Positions 12,570-25,678 of a DNA stretch of 64,000 nt are shown here, piece after piece. Location of the stretch: assembly GCA_021521415.1 (NCBI GenBank), contig JAIQDT010014618.1, forward strand, positions 1 to 64,000, in the 5' to 3' direction. A program made the position numbers and the translations under genes. The DNA comes from Bidens hawaiensis. Its lineage: Eukaryota > Streptophyta > Magnoliopsida > Asterales > Asteraceae. Every line of letters begins with the position of its first letter. Position 1 is the first letter of the stretch. Below the pieces are notes generated by a model. It searched no databases. It was not told where the DNA came from and saw nothing but the letters and a program-made list of their open reading frames with translations.

Positions 12570-12895
12570 GACCATCCGCTATGGTGGAGGGCGTCAAAGC
12601 CCCTCCATCGTGCCACGTCAGCTCCACGTAAGCACCGAGGGCATCGAAGCTCCACCCAAAGATGCCCCGTTATGATTTAATGCCCCCATGGGCTCCCCTA
12701 TTATACAGATATATGCATATGTATGTATGTGTGTGAGAGAGAGATGAAGAGAGGGGGCCCACCCGATTCATCAACCGCGCCGGCCGTTGCAATGACCGGA
12801 TCTTTGCCGCCCAGCCTTCGTCGGCGCCCCACAGCGGTGTTCCACGCCCTCGTCGCCCCAAAAAATCCTCCATTCGCGCCCCATAGCGGATGGTC
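12570..12895. mobile_element. Tourist-like (PIF/Harbinger) MITE
   Basis: A 326-bp GC-rich segment starts GACCATCCGCTATGG and ends, in inverted form, CCATAGCGGATGGTC. It is flanked by TAA on both sides (12567-12569, 12896-12898). A TAA target duplication with a short terminal inverted repeat is the signature of PIF/Harbinger MITEs. No transposase is encoded; several short ORFs on both strands are accidental products of its GC-rich body. Confidence 0.85.
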
Positions 12896-13159
12896 TAAGC
12901 TTGTTGTAGTTCGAGAACAAGGAAGACGTTGGTTCACATGGAAATGACACTCACATATAATTAATTATATAAAAAAAAGTAGATGAAACTGGTAGATATC
13001 ACATAAGTCAAAAAGTTATGACCACCAAAAGGAAATATAGACCCTCAATAATCTCCCAAGACAGCGGGAAAATTAAAGCCAAAATTTAACCTTGTCTTAA
13101 ACATTCCTCTAAACCACATACATGCATTACCCACTTGTACCCTTACCACTTGTACATAT

Positions 13160-16100
13160 TCATCGACCCCACAAAAGCATTACAAGTGTTGAACCCATTA
13201 TGGCCAAAAAAGTGTTCGTTTCATGGTGTAGCATGAACCCATGGCTAAGATCCGTGTTGATACCTGATCCCGGACCCACTCCAGAGCCGATACCACCTCC
13301 TAACACACCGGTGTTGGTTGGGTTGTTGCCGTAGGGAGAAGTGGTGGTGCCACCTGCTGTCACGGTGGTGGAACCTGGCGTTCTAGTGTTTCCCGGTGAA
13401 TTTGTCACGGTCGTACCACTGCATACATAATTTATAATTTTAGATGATCAATTTACCTTTGGTAAATGAGAAACAATGCTTTAAAGTTTAAAGTTTAAAC
13501 TATTGTGACTTGTGCAATATGTCACATAGCAGAAAAAGGATAAAAAGAGTACAAACCCTACTTTAGATTTTACTTCTTTCATCTCATTTGTCCCACACAA
13601 GATTTATACCGTTTTTTGGCAACTATTATAATCCCATTTTGAAAAGAGTGATTTTTTTAAGATGTTAGCTAATTATACCCTCCCATGAAAACATCAAAGG
13701 TGATTTTTGTCGGTTGGTTTAAAAATGAGAGAATGTTACTCATATATATGACAAGTTAAGTGGAAAATGGAACAAGTAAAAAGAAAAAAAGGGTGGGATA
13801 CAAGCACAATCTATTTACTAGGAAAGTACTTAGAATGAGCTAAAGTTGTGTTTCTAAGTGCTTTTGAAACAACATAAGTTGACATTTACCTAGACACCTT
13901 CTAATTCATGAGTTATTAGAAAATTCTTTAAACTAAAAAAAAAACAAAAAAACAAAAACAAACTAAAAAACTAAACCAATATACAAATTCGAATGCGTAA
14001 GTTACGATTCACCAATCACTCTCACACTCTCAATGCATAAGTTACAACATAGGCTCATACTGTTAGATGTTCTTACACAAGAACGTCCATTTTGTCTCTA
14101 CATCATCATCTCTCTTCTAGAAACACCTAAATTGACCCATGCCCTTATTCTTGAAAAGGAATAGAGATGTAATATACTAGGAAAAAGAGCTATGATCCAT
14201 GGATATTCCTTCATCGTGGATGACGATACCCACGACATCCACTTGTTTTACGAAGGTATGGTCATAAAATCACTAAAAAAACTATATTATATATTACAGT
14301 TGATAGTCAAACAAACTAGAATATAAATCTTGTAAGATATGTTTTGGCTAGAAAATCGTGTAATATAACTCTTTATATAATGTTTGTTCTCTCCAAAATA
14401 TTGTTACATACTTACATTTAAAAATTAAAACCATGAGTCCCATGGCACACACGGATAACGGGCTTAGGATATATGTGTTGGTCACTTGGTCACATGGTGA
14501 TGTTATTAGAACAGAAGTCAAACCATTGATGGTCGCCAGTTATGGAGGTCCATATGGTTAAAAACCACATGGACATTGGATACCTACCTAGTAATAATGG
14601 ACTCGTGGAGATTGGTACAACTTGTAACAACATGATGGTGGTACAAACTAGTCAAAAGTTGATAAAAGAAGCCATTAACCTAGATATTCTCAAAAAGTGA
14701 AAGATTATTGAGGTTTTATCCTGCTTGTGTCTTTGCTTGGCCAGGATTCTAGGATTTTACTTTTAAATCTTGAACTTCCAAAAAAATTGTATATTTACAA
14801 ATACAAAGTATTGCTACTTTTCTTTCTTTTCTTTTTTTTCCGAGAAAAAACATAACACTTTCAAGTTATAAAAGCAATGACGAGACTCGACTGTATAAGA
14901 AGGTAAGCCGAAGTTTGTGGCATCAAGCCGGTAAGGCATTGCTTTTATAACCTGAAACTATTAGATTTCACTTGAAAGTATATAGCATTTTGCATTTTTA
15001 AAATATATATTCTATTTAAAATTCACGATCTTAAAAGTAAAAAAACCAAAAAAATTTCGGCTAACCAAAGCACCAAGGCAGACAAAATCTCCATAATCAT
15101 TCATTTCTTAACAAACTATAGGTAACGACTTTTATCATATTTTAACTAGCTTGAACCACCCTCATGGTCCATATTTACGGGGCCTTTCATTTAGTTTTCA
15201 ATTTTAATAAGCAGAACATAATTAGTTTACATGAAAAGGTTTTGTTTTATTAAAACTCATCCTAGCTTTAACATATTTAATCATCTTTCTTTTGTATATA
15301 AAATACTCATAATTATTAAAATGAGCCGTAAAGAAATACCTAGCAGAAGAAGGATATGAACATCCATTAGAGCCTGTTCAAACATACAAAAATAAATCAT
15401 TAATAATAATAATGTAGATAAGAAGTAGTGTTTGGGTACAAGGATATATATATATATATACTAACTGGGGTCGGAGTTGGTGAGCATGGCTGCACCATTG
15501 AAGTCACATGAGCCAGGGGCCTGACCCTTGGCTTGAAAATAGCTGTTGACTGCATAGTTGCAGTGGTCAATGACTGTGTCTGGGTTGTAGCATCTCCCAC
15601 CTTGGTGTGTTTGGGTGCAGTCTGCACCATTTCCACATGCATAGTCTATTGCCATTTGTAGAACCTTATCATTTACACCTTTCTTGCATATGCACCAAGT
15701 ACCACCTACACAACATAACACATATAGTTGAATAGTATGAAAATGTACAACTGTTACAAAATGAAGTACAAGTCAATATAGCATGACTGTTCATATACCG
15801 ACATTGTAGTTGTAAGCAATGTACAACTTTCATAGCATAAAGTACAAGTCAACATTACATAATATGTAATAGACTAATAACACTCAAATGCTGAAAAGGG
15901 AATGTCTAATGTCTATAGTCATTTTTTTATTATTATGTTCTTTTATTATCATTAAATCTACACAAGACTTGAACCCTCAAGCAAATTAAAGTAATATCTA
16001 TTGATCATTTATTTAACATGTATTTGTTTATAAGATAATAATAATGTATAACTAACAAACATCTTGTTTGCTAATATTATTATTATCTTCTTTTAAAAAA

Positions 16101-16192
16101 AATGGTTATGGAAAAAATAAAAGAATAAAGAAATGCTTACTAGAGTGAGCAACCATGGAGAAAATGAGGAGAATAAGGAGGTGAGTAGCCAT
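13160..16192 (-). CDS. Plasmodesmata callose-binding protein (X8/CBM43, GPI-anchored)
   Basis: Four exons join in one frame: 16192-16141, 15705-15466, 15340-15373 (a 34-bp microexon) and 13418-13160. All junctions are GT-AG, giving 194 aa. Residues 1-18 (MATHLLILLIFSMVAHSS) form a signal peptide. An X8/CBM43 domain follows, from GTWCICKKG to SNGCSYPSS, with the expected cysteines and CNYAVNSYFQ and SCDFNGAA blocks. A Ser/Thr/Gly-rich linker leads to a hydrophobic C-terminus (FLAIMGSTLVMLLWG) that fits a GPI-attachment signal. Proteins of this type bind callose in the wall at plasmodesmal necks and limit cell-to-cell transport. The microexon supplies the NGCSYPSS end of the domain and is needed to keep the frame, which strengthens the model. 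The 1.92-kb intron (13419-15339) holds no recognised element. Length matches the PDCB class; the exact paralogue is unknown. Confidence 0.93.
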
Positions 16193-16270
16193 TGTTGAGA
16201 TGAAATGAAAGAAGAACAAGAAGGTTGGAGAAGATGAAGAGAGATAGTGAGGGTATGTGTATGGATGTAG

Positions 16271-16277
16271 CTTTATA
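16271..16277 (-). promoter_or_regulatory. Putative TATA box of the callose-binding protein gene
   Basis: On the minus strand GGTTTTATAAAGC lies about 80 bp upstream of the start codon at 16192, a normal position for a plant core promoter. Confidence 0.45.
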
Positions 16278-16499
16278 AAACCTTAAATGAAATGGTTAAT
16301 ATTTTGTCAAGATAAAAAGTTGTATTGTCCATGATTTGTAACTGGATGTACTAAATGCATTATGAGTTGTATAGAAATCTGAATTTGGATATTCCTACTT
16401 TAGGAAAGGGAATTAAAGAAGATGATTGGTTGTTTAACATAAAATGTATATGATTTTAATATTTTTTTTAAATATTCCACTACTCTCTCTTTATTTATT

Positions 16500-16735
16500 T
16501 AACGGTCAACAAACATAGAATGTTTAGATATTTTGTACGGAGTGACTCAATGACTAAAGGTCATCGCCAGCTGGCCCAACTCAGCTGTACGGAGCCCTTA
16601 AGTGCCTCCAAGTTATCTCCAGTTCTAGAGAAAACTCACCAGCCCATTGGTGGTAAAAAAACTTGGATGCCCTCAGAATCGAACTGGAGATTATGAAGAT
16701 CTCAGTCATCCTTTCACCCAGTGTTATAAGTGATA
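16500..16735 (-). mobile_element. tRNA-derived SINE-like sequence
   Basis: On the minus strand a box A-like TGGGTGAAAGG (about 16709-16719) is followed some 25 nt later by box B GTTCGATTC (16676-16684). That is the internal Pol III promoter arrangement of tRNA-derived SINEs. A GC-richer body follows to about 16510 (TGGGCTGGTGAG, GAGTTGGGCC). The boundaries and a poly-A or target duplication are not clear. Confidence 0.45.
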
Positions 16736-19700
16736 ATTAAACTTAAAATTTTCATTGAAAAACCTAAACTCCGTGCTACTTGCTACTGCACCTCACTCCA
16801 CTAGTCACTACTACCTCTCCTACTTTAAGTTAAATCTAGAAAAGCATTTTCTAGCAGTAATATAATCTTTTCTTTAAAAAAATGACACTTATAAAAATAG
16901 GTTTAAGATTGAAACACTGATAAAAGTTGAATGAATGAATGAATTTAAAGTTATATAAAAATAAACTTTTAAACCAGTAAATTACATTTGATATAATTAA
17001 AACTACATAGAAATCGGTAAGCTTAATTTTTATTTACATGTTTTTCTATTTTAAACATGTCATAATTTCTAAAATATTTTTACTGCCAAGTAAAGATTTG
17101 AAATAAAATGTATGTTCATATCTATACATACTATTAAAGCAATATGCATTTTTCACTTGTCAAGCTTCTAGGGCCTTCACATCAATGCCACCTCAAGGCC
17201 ATGTCACCAATGCATTTTATATCAATGTCATGTCATCTACTTAACTATATTTAAACCATAATATCTTATATTTTTTCCCCTAATCATTTTTTTCTCTATC
17301 TCTCAAAGACTCGGCTCTTCTTTCATTCATCTTCTATATTCCGGCCAATCCTAATGTATATTGTTATTAATTAATTTCCGGTAAGTTAATTTTCCGGCAA
17401 TATTTCATAAGTTTTCCCTCTAATCATTTTTCTCTAATTCCCAAATACCCGGATCTTATCGTTCCTCTTCTATAGTCCGGCTAATCCAAATGTGTATTGT
17501 TATATTATCATCCGGCAATATAATATTATTTTCCGGTAAGTTTCTATTATATATATTTTTTTTCGACAATATATTATCATCTGGTTATTGTTTCATCCAA
17601 TTTTGTTATGTTTCTTTTAAATCAGATTCGTGTTTTTAATACAAATCGGCGTTGTTTATTATTTTTGGTCGTTTTTACCTTTTTCCGGTAAGTGTTGCCG
17701 GTTATTTTTTTCGATTATGTTTATAACAAAGATTAAAAGTCGTTTTTTAATTTTTGTGTGCTTTTGTTTGACATCCTGTTAATCTATGTTGTAGATGAAA
17801 ATTTTGATAATTGATTGAATGTTTATGTTTATATACCATCGACTGTTTCTGTTGAATAATTCATTTAACTTTGTTAATCAAAAACTGAGATTTCATGGTT
17901 AACAATCATATTTGTTATTTACCGGTAAGACATTCCACATTAATATTGTTCTTTTATAATTTCAGGTTAATGGCAAGACTAATAGATGCTCATTTCTCTT
18001 TTCCGGTATACCATGGTAATTCCGACAATATAGTTTTTCCGGTAACACCTTTTAAATTTTTCGTGTTTTAATTATGTTCAAAAGTCCATAATATCAATAT
18101 TAATTCTCGAATTTATTATTTCAGGTTATTGTCCGACTCATCTGTACTAATATCACCATTGATCAAGACTTTAGTATATGTATTTTTATTATATATTCAT
18201 GTATAGATTTAATTTTTTTAATATTCATGTATTTCAATATTTGAATTTCATATATTTTAGTTAAAAGTTAATTGTATTTGTTTTCCTTTTTTAAATAAAT
18301 TACACCATTGACTATTCCATTAATTATAATTATTTAGTTTAAGTTTCCTAATGTGTGGTCATAACTGAATTATTTGTTATACATTGACATTCCTCAATTA
18401 AGTATTTCCTAATTTTTGTGGTGTTAATACAATTAATTACATTTATATTTTTACACCATGACATTCCTTAATTTACAGATAATTATAAAATGTCAATTCT
18501 AATTATAAAATAACATTTAGACATATAAAATAATTTTATTACATTTAGACATGTTAACGAAATAAAATGTAAGTTAAAATTAATTTAAAATTATTTGACC
18601 AAACTCAAAGTTAATCTTAGTTTACCGTAATTGTATTTATTTTGATATATAATAAAAACACGGAAAAAAATTTGAATTATCCGTAATATACATAATAATA
18701 ATTTCTCTAAAATTAAATGTCCATAATCTATAAATAATAATACATAATACGGAGTAACAACTTTACTAATTTACATAAATAAGTAAATCAAGTTATATAA
18801 TTTATCTATGGTATCTCTATACATTTTTGGTATATGATTTAAATTTTAATTTAAATTTTTAATAAATGTCCATATTAATTGTTTGACTAACAACTTTCCT
18901 TTGTATTCATTTAACATGTTTCCTATTTAACAGGTTTTATTTAATTGTACAACTAACATTTGAATTTGTAATTAAATTATTATTACATAATTTTTATATG
19001 TTCTTTGACTAAATAATTATTATATTTACTATATTTAATATAATAATAATTACTCCGTATAACTCTGAATATCTTAAGTTTAGACATTATTAAAATTATA
19101 CTTTATAAGTATGTTATTAGTTATATTTTTCTTATTCAGATTATGTTAAATTTGCATATGATTTAACATTTAATTTATAAGTAATGATCCATAATAATGA
19201 TTTGACTAACATTTAAATGGAATATATATTCTCTTTACAATAATAACTTATATACAATTAAATTTTGATTATAGTGTTAAGGATGGTATTTTCATAAATT
19301 ACAAAAATGTCTCATTCACATTATGTTTAATTTAGGCAATATTAAAAATATACTTTACAAGTTCGTTGTTATTTATATTTATCTTATAGAATTGTATTCT
19401 AATATATATTCTAATATTATATTCTAACAAGTTCGTTATTACTTACAATAATTTACAATAGTTGTCAAATGTTAGAGATGAGTTTATAATTTGCAATAAG
19501 TAATTTCAATTTATTTCCACAAATTCAAATTCAAATTAATTTTCTGGTAATTGTATACATATTTGGTATATGATTTAGACTTTCTTTTATAATAATGATA
19601 ATGAATAATGATTTAACTATAATTTTCAATCTTTATATGAACTTTACAAAAATAAGTTATAGACTTTAACATTAATAAATTGAAATTCAAAATTATCTTC

Positions 19701-20698
19701 CCATCTATTTCAATTTTAAATCCAATATTATAATCTCTACAACTACTACGAATTATTTCGTACTTTCGTTTTAAATATTACTCGAGTTTGAAATATATTA
19801 TTAGTTCAAATACTATCATTTGAAACCATATTGAACTATGACACGTGTTTGAAAACTTTAAGTATATATTTTACAACTTCTTATGTTATTGTTTTTATAT
19901 TTTCAACCGTGTGTAACACGGGCTCTAAACCAGATAACAATAATAATGATTATTTATTCCTATAAGGAAAAATTTAGTATATATTTTACAAGTTCTTATG
20001 TTATTGTTTTTATACATTTTTTTTTTGTAAAATAACTATTAGTGAACATGGAATGTTTTCTTAATTTATTCATATTATTCCCATAAGGATTAAGAGTTTT
20101 CTAAATAATTCGGTCAGAAATTCACAACTTCTCAAAATATGGCATTTAAAGGACAAAATATCACCAAATGTAATGAGGATTGACATTAACTTTTGTAATT
20201 ATCTCTATATTATTTAGTAAAAGAAATTATCTCTATTTTAATTTTTTTCAAATTAACCAATTTGATTTTAATTTTTGTAACTATTTTTAAATCAGTTAGT
20301 CAAATTAGTAGTATTAATAATTAGAACTTATTTGATTTTAATTTTTGTGATATGTCATTAACCTTTGTAATCATCTCTATATTATTTAGTAAAAATAATA
20401 TAACATAAGTTTATTGTTTTGATATTTTTTATTATTCATAAAATTGAGTCTTAACCTTCAATTCAATATATGTAACTTCAAAGTTTAACTAGAAAAAATT
20501 TAATAAGAAAATGTACATTTATATATTTTCATTTTTAAATAATATCCTTAATTTATGCTTAATATATATAACATATTTAAACCCATTTTAAATTCAGAAT
20601 TTGACAAATCTTTCAACAAAGTTTTAAATGTTTTAATACTTTTCATTAATTTTAAACCAATTTCAAAATCTTTTCATAATTTTTTGAAGTTTTCAAAT

Positions 20699-21687
20699 TG
20701 AAGAAACACTAACCGGACCCAGGACAGATTACTAGTAACCTGGGGGTTAGAGAGATGTTTCCCACGAGGGGTTAGACCCTTGGAAGATGGTTCTTCTGAT
20801 AACCTGCAAAACAGACACCGTGAGCTCGTCACTGAGAAGGGGGGGGTTCCTCCTTGTGACCACCCTCCGGCGTGAGAATCAGACTAGATTGCTCTTTAAA
20901 TATAAAAGTATATTAAGAGATTGCTAGAGCAGATATCAGGTATAATATGATGATAATGTGATAAGATATGATAAGATGAGATGGTCATACCATTTGTGGT
21001 ATTTATAGCCGAAGGTAGGTTTCCAAGGAGGTATGGCCGGCTGCAACAGTGTTCCTGTTCCACCAACAGTAGCCTACGCACGTGCCCTGCTGGTAGTTGG
21101 TGGGTAGGTAGCGGCTGATAGCGACCAGGCCTGCTGTATAATATTCCTTTTCTACCAACTGCCGGCTACGCACGTGGTATGACAATAGTTGGTGAGTAGG
21201 CAGCGGCTAATAGTGACATACAGTGTAGGAGCATGCTGCTCGCCATACTGTTGTCCATAAGCTGTCGTATCTTTAGTCAGATCTTTTTCCCATACCTCGT
21301 CAGGTACAGTACAGAAGATCTTCCCGTATCGTACGGACTGGCTTATTTGGGCGGGAGTATTCCCCCTCCCGCCGTTGTGCGGGATTGTTCCCGGCTTCGC
21401 TCATTCCTTCAGGTGACACTGAGTGATTGAGAGCTAAGTGCCTTGTGCGTGTAGCCTTGCTGCGCGGGTGGCCTTCCCTAATGGCTTGTATCCGAGGCTG
21501 CGGGGACAGGCGGAGTCCTTCACCATTGGGAGGCATTTCCTGCGGGACCAGCTTGCGTACTGCGCGTAAGGACGTCACGTCTCTGAGCATGGTTGGTCCT
21601 GCGGATCCAGTTGGTTTCTGCGCAGACGTCCCTGTTTAAGGTGAGTCTTGCGGGTCCAAATGGGCTCTGCTGGGACCTACCTCTTCA
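20699..21687. mobile_element. Solo LTR (989 bp) in the Helitron
   Basis: The segment begins TGAAGAAACACT and ends CCTACCTCTTCA (TG...CA with a short inverted TGAAGA/TCTTCA). It is flanked by CAAAT on both sides (20694-20698, 21688-21692), a 5-bp target duplication. It is much richer in GC than its surroundings and contains a TATA-like TTTAAATATAAAAG near 20895. A 110-130-bp internal duplication lies at about 21050-21220 (units around CTACGCACGTG ... GTTGGTGGGTAG). No coding region remains, as expected for a solo LTR left by recombination. It is younger than the host Helitron. Confidence 0.85.
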
Positions 21688-22025
21688 CAAATTAACCAAT
21701 TTGATTTTCATTTTTGTAATTTTTTAAATTAACATATTAGTAGAATTAATTAGTATATTTATTCAAATTCGGTTTTTGATCAAATGCTGAAAGTCAAACT
21801 GTATAACATATATTTGTAAATTTCATATAAATGGTGAGAATCGGAATTTGAAATTCAGTTAGATATATATGTGTTTGTGTGTGTTATTTTTGACATTTAG
21901 AAATAAATATATTAATAGATTTAGTTGAAGGTGACAATAAAATCATAATAACTTTAAATATTTAGTAATGCTTATTAAAAATATAATATTGTTATTTAAG
22001 GAATGAATATTGAAAAATTATGATA

Positions 22026-24560
22026 TCTTATAATTCATGTAAAATTATCATTTATTTATATGTACAACATTTGCATTTCATTAAATTTATATGATGTTAC
22101 ATATATATTATGTTTTTAAATACGTTTCACCGTGTGTAATACGGGTACTATCCTAACTTATGTTTAATATGTGTGTTTGTTTAATATGATAGTGTAAAAA
22201 TGTTATGATTTTGATGATCAGTTTGTTATAATTTTTTTTTTTTAAAAAGCATCTGAATTTTTAAGATTGTGGTTATAAAGTTATGTTAAATTTTATGACT
22301 TTCTAAAATGTTTTCTTATGAAATTTTATGATCGTCTATATTTATATGGTAATTGTTACAATCAAACATTTTGTTTTTAGTTTTACATAATACTCTAGAT
22401 ATTAATGTTAACATAAGCTCATTATGACATACATTAAGATTTTCGTTTCATACTTAATCAGGTTGCATGGTTTGCTTTGTTTTTCAGGTTCTAAAGCAAA
22501 ATGCTTTTGTTTTTTGACGTAAATATTTGAAAGTTCATGCTGGGATAATACGATTTAAATATTTTCATGACTTTGCTAATATAGACAAGTTTGTGTAGCT
22601 ATTAACTTTTTATGTAGACAATCTTACTCTTTAATATGTTGGTTAGGCCAACCTAATATTAAATATTTGTTTTCTAGATTATGCTATTTATTATTATATG
22701 TATTCAATAATTATTTAGCATAATGTATCCATAAAAGGGTTATAACAAATGGATGAGAGAGCTTTGGCTAATTCCTGAATGATATATATTAGAATCAACT
22801 ATATTTCAAACACACTTGAATGAAAATTAACATTTTATTGAATATTGATTAAAACTTTATTGTAAATATTGATTGTCATAATAGTTTGTTTTGTAACATA
22901 ATTTTATAATATACTTATAAAAATAAATGTCTTATATATTGTTTATCTTTTAACATTGATGTGTAATAAATGTTTAAAATTGATGTATAAATAAACACGG
23001 ATACTATCTTAGAGTAATAAATATTACAATTATTGACGTGTAATAAATGTCTTAGATAGTCTTTGTATGTTTTTGTATTTGATTCATATAAGTTATAATG
23101 TCTTATAATTCATGTAAAAGTATAATTTATTTATAAGTACAACATTTTCATTTCAATAAATTTATATTATGTTACATATATATTATGTTTTTAAATATGT
23201 TTCACCTTGTGTAACACATGTACTGTCCTAAATTAATATTAAAATCCAATGATCTGTTTCTTTTAAGAGATTTGGATCACTTGAAGCTTGCTAATTTTAT
23301 AAAAGAAATGACACATTTGGATTTGGAAAATGAAGTTAGAGATAAATATTTTTCAAGATGGTAATATTTAATTCAAACATGTTTGGTAATAAATGTTTAA
23401 ATTGATGTGCAAATAAACACGTATACTATCTTAGAGTAATAAATATTATAGTTACTGATGTACAATAAATGTCTTATATAGAGTTTATCTTTTGAATCAA
23501 CATTGAGATAAAAGTTTTGTTGAATCGACATTGTAGAATTGTTTTATTGATTCAGAGACTAATTTCATTTGTTGGCTTATTATGTACTAATGATATAAGT
23601 TATAAAATATTTTAACTTTTCATTTAACTTTAGTCTTTGTATTTGATTCAAATAAGTTACGATGTCTTATAATTCATGTAAAAGTATCATTTATTTATAA
23701 GTACAACATTTGCATTTCATTAAATTTATATGATGTTACATATATGTTATGTTTTTAAACATGTTTCACCGTGTGTAACACGGGTACTATCATAAATCAA
23801 TATTGGAATCTAATTATCAGTTTCTTTTAAGAGATTTGGATCACTTGAAGTTTGATAATGTTACAAAATAAAGGGAACATTTGGATTTGGAAAACGAAGT
23901 TAGTGATAAATGTTTTTCAAATTGGTAATATTTAATTCAAACATGGTTTGTAATAAATGTTTTTAAATTGATGTGCAAATAAACACGGGTACTGTCTTAG
24001 AGTAATAAACGTTATAGTTATTGATGTGCAATAAATGTCTTAGATAGAGTTCATCTTTTGAATTAACATTGAGATAAAATTTTTGTTGAATCGACATTGT
24101 AGAATTGTTTTATTGATTTGGAGATTAATTTCCTTTGTTTGCTTATTATTGTACTAATGATATAAGTTATTTTAACTTTTCATTTATCTTTGTTAGTATT
24201 TGAATGTTTTTGTATTTGACTCAAATAAGTTATGATTTCTTATAATTCATGTAAAAGTATCATTTATTTATAAATACAACATTTGCATTTCATTAAATTT
24301 ATATGATGTTACATATATATTATGTTTTTAAATATGTTCCACCGTGTGTAACACGGGTACTATCCTAAATCAATATTAGAATCCATAGATCTGTTTCTTT
24401 AAGAGATTTGGATCACTTGAAGCTTGCTAATGTTATAAAAGAAAGAGCACATTTGGATTTGAAAAATGAAGTTAGTGAGAAGGTAAAATGGTTGCTATAG
24501 TGTGAGAACTATGAGTCAAATTTTGATGATCTTCCAAACTCTTTGGAATCTGAAGGTAAA
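22026..24560 (+). repeat. Tandem array of Helitron 3'-end units with coding remnants
   Basis: A unit containing TCTTATAATTCATGTAAAAG starts at 23101, 23665 and 24238 (periods 564 and 573 bp), with an older copy at 22026. Each unit carries a Helitron-type hairpin: CACCGTGTGTAACACGGGT or decayed forms at 22130, 23203, 23769 and 24342. Each is then followed by TACTATCCTAAAT or similar. Downstream of the hairpin in the last three units is a coding-like block that translates as SNDLFLLRDLD-(H)LKLA or a decayed equivalent. This block matches the C-terminal part of the 175-aa ORF at 54350-54877. The final unit (24390-24567) retains the longest match, through KVKWLL to NYESNFDDL, with a stop inside. 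Head-to-tail copies of an element end are compatible with rolling-circle replication. Confidence 0.8.
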
Positions 24561-24852
24561 ATTTAAGGTAACACCAATAACTTAGTAACTTAATTATGTA
24601 GTTGATTACTAATTTTTTAATTTCATTGTTTACTTTGTGTTTTCTATTTAAGTTGTTAGTTTTGTTCATAACTAGAAACTTCAAAAAACCTACAATAAAC
24701 TTTTATAATCGTTTATTTTGTTTGTCAAGTTGTGAAGGTAATTTCTTTTTTTTGGTTAAATTTTGAAGAAGTTAACGGTTGGTAAATTTGTCTATATTGA
24801 TTTTGTTATTTATCTATCTTTAACCCGTGTGTAACACGGGTACTATCCTAGT

Positions 24853-24994
24853 AAATTTAATAGAGCATTAAATAGTGGGCTCTGGGCTGGATATAAGAGA
24901 CTGACAAGGGCCCAGCCGGTGAGTTGTAAATTGGGTTATTCGGCTTTTCTCCAACGAGTATACTTTGGAATTGGATTGTATTTCAAACAACCAT
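24853..24994. other. Short intergenic spacer, nothing recognised
   Basis: Unassigned AT-rich sequence between the Helitron end and the hairpin element. Confidence 0.4.
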
Positions 24995-25252
24995 TATGGA
25001 GATGGACAAATGGACAATAATTCATCTAAGCATTTATGTTAATTGTAACAACTAATGAATATGCTAACATATATGAATACACTAAAATATGACTAATGTT
25101 AATATTTAAGAAGGAATATAACAAAAAGAATAAAAAAAATTAAAATAGCATATTAAAATTTTAGTGTATTCATATATGTGATAGCATATTCATTAGTTGT
25201 TACAATTAACATAAAATGCTGAGATGAATTATTGTTCATTTGGCCATCTCCT
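24995..25252. mobile_element. Hairpin (foldback) MITE with ~95-bp arms
   Basis: The left arm (about 24997-25090, starting GGAGATGGACAAATGGACA) and the right arm (about 25153-25252) are near-perfect inverted copies around a 60-bp AT-rich loop. The whole could fold into one long stem. I could not establish a target duplication, so the superfamily is open. No coding content. Confidence 0.75.
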
Positions 25253-25678
25253 TGTGCAATATCGTATTATTATAAGCTACAAACTACTACATGGAAGATC
25301 GTAGTATAAATAAGTATTGGCAACAAAATAGAAATATTTAACTAGCATATAACAAGATTTATCACAATACTAGCACGTTACAATATTGTTTAAGATCTTA
25401 ATAAGTATAATTAACTAGAAAAATATTTTACCCAATATTCAATATTTCTCTTTTAAAACCGGTTTCAACTCAAACCAAAACGACCATAAATCAGTTTTGA
25501 CTTTTGTTGACCAAATTGAACCAGTTTCGAGTTTTAAACTCGTTTGTGCACTTCTACTTGCACTGTTGTAAAAATCGTTACTCGTTAATCGGACGGTGTG
25601 GTGAGGGACTAACGATCTGATCGGACTTAATGTACAATTTTCAGTTTTATATATGCACACACACAATTTTATATGTAA
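25253..25678. other. Intergenic, no gene seen
   Basis: No supportable gene; the short ORFs here lack recognisable domains. Confidence 0.4.

Larger units (their letters stand above)
17121..24851 (+). mobile_element. 7.7-kb non-autonomous Helitron
   Basis: The 5' end TCTATACATACTATTAAAG at 17121 follows an A. The 3' end has a perfect 7-bp stem hairpin (CCCGTGT-GTA-ACACGGG, 24824-24840), then TACTATC, CTAG (24848-24851) and a T. TC start, GC hairpin, CTRR end and A/T insertion are the defining Helitron features. No Rep/helicase is encoded. The interior contains a solo LTR (20699-21687), reiterated 3'-end-like units (22.0-24.4 kb) and a decayed fragment of the ORF found at 54350-54877. Its last about 450 bp are similar to the 3' part of the RepHel Helitron at 53551 onward, so the two belong to one family. 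An earlier pseudo-end (CCGTGTGTAACACGGG, then CTCTAAA) occurs at 19907-19928. Confidence 0.85.

Noticed and set aside
12434..12947. Several overlapping ORFs of 67-78 codons on both strands
   Set aside because: They lie within or across the GC-rich Tourist-like MITE (12570-12895). Absence of stops is a base-composition effect.
21233..21639. ORFs of 65-96 codons on both strands
   Set aside because: They fall inside the GC-rich solo LTR at 20699-21687 and show no protein motif.
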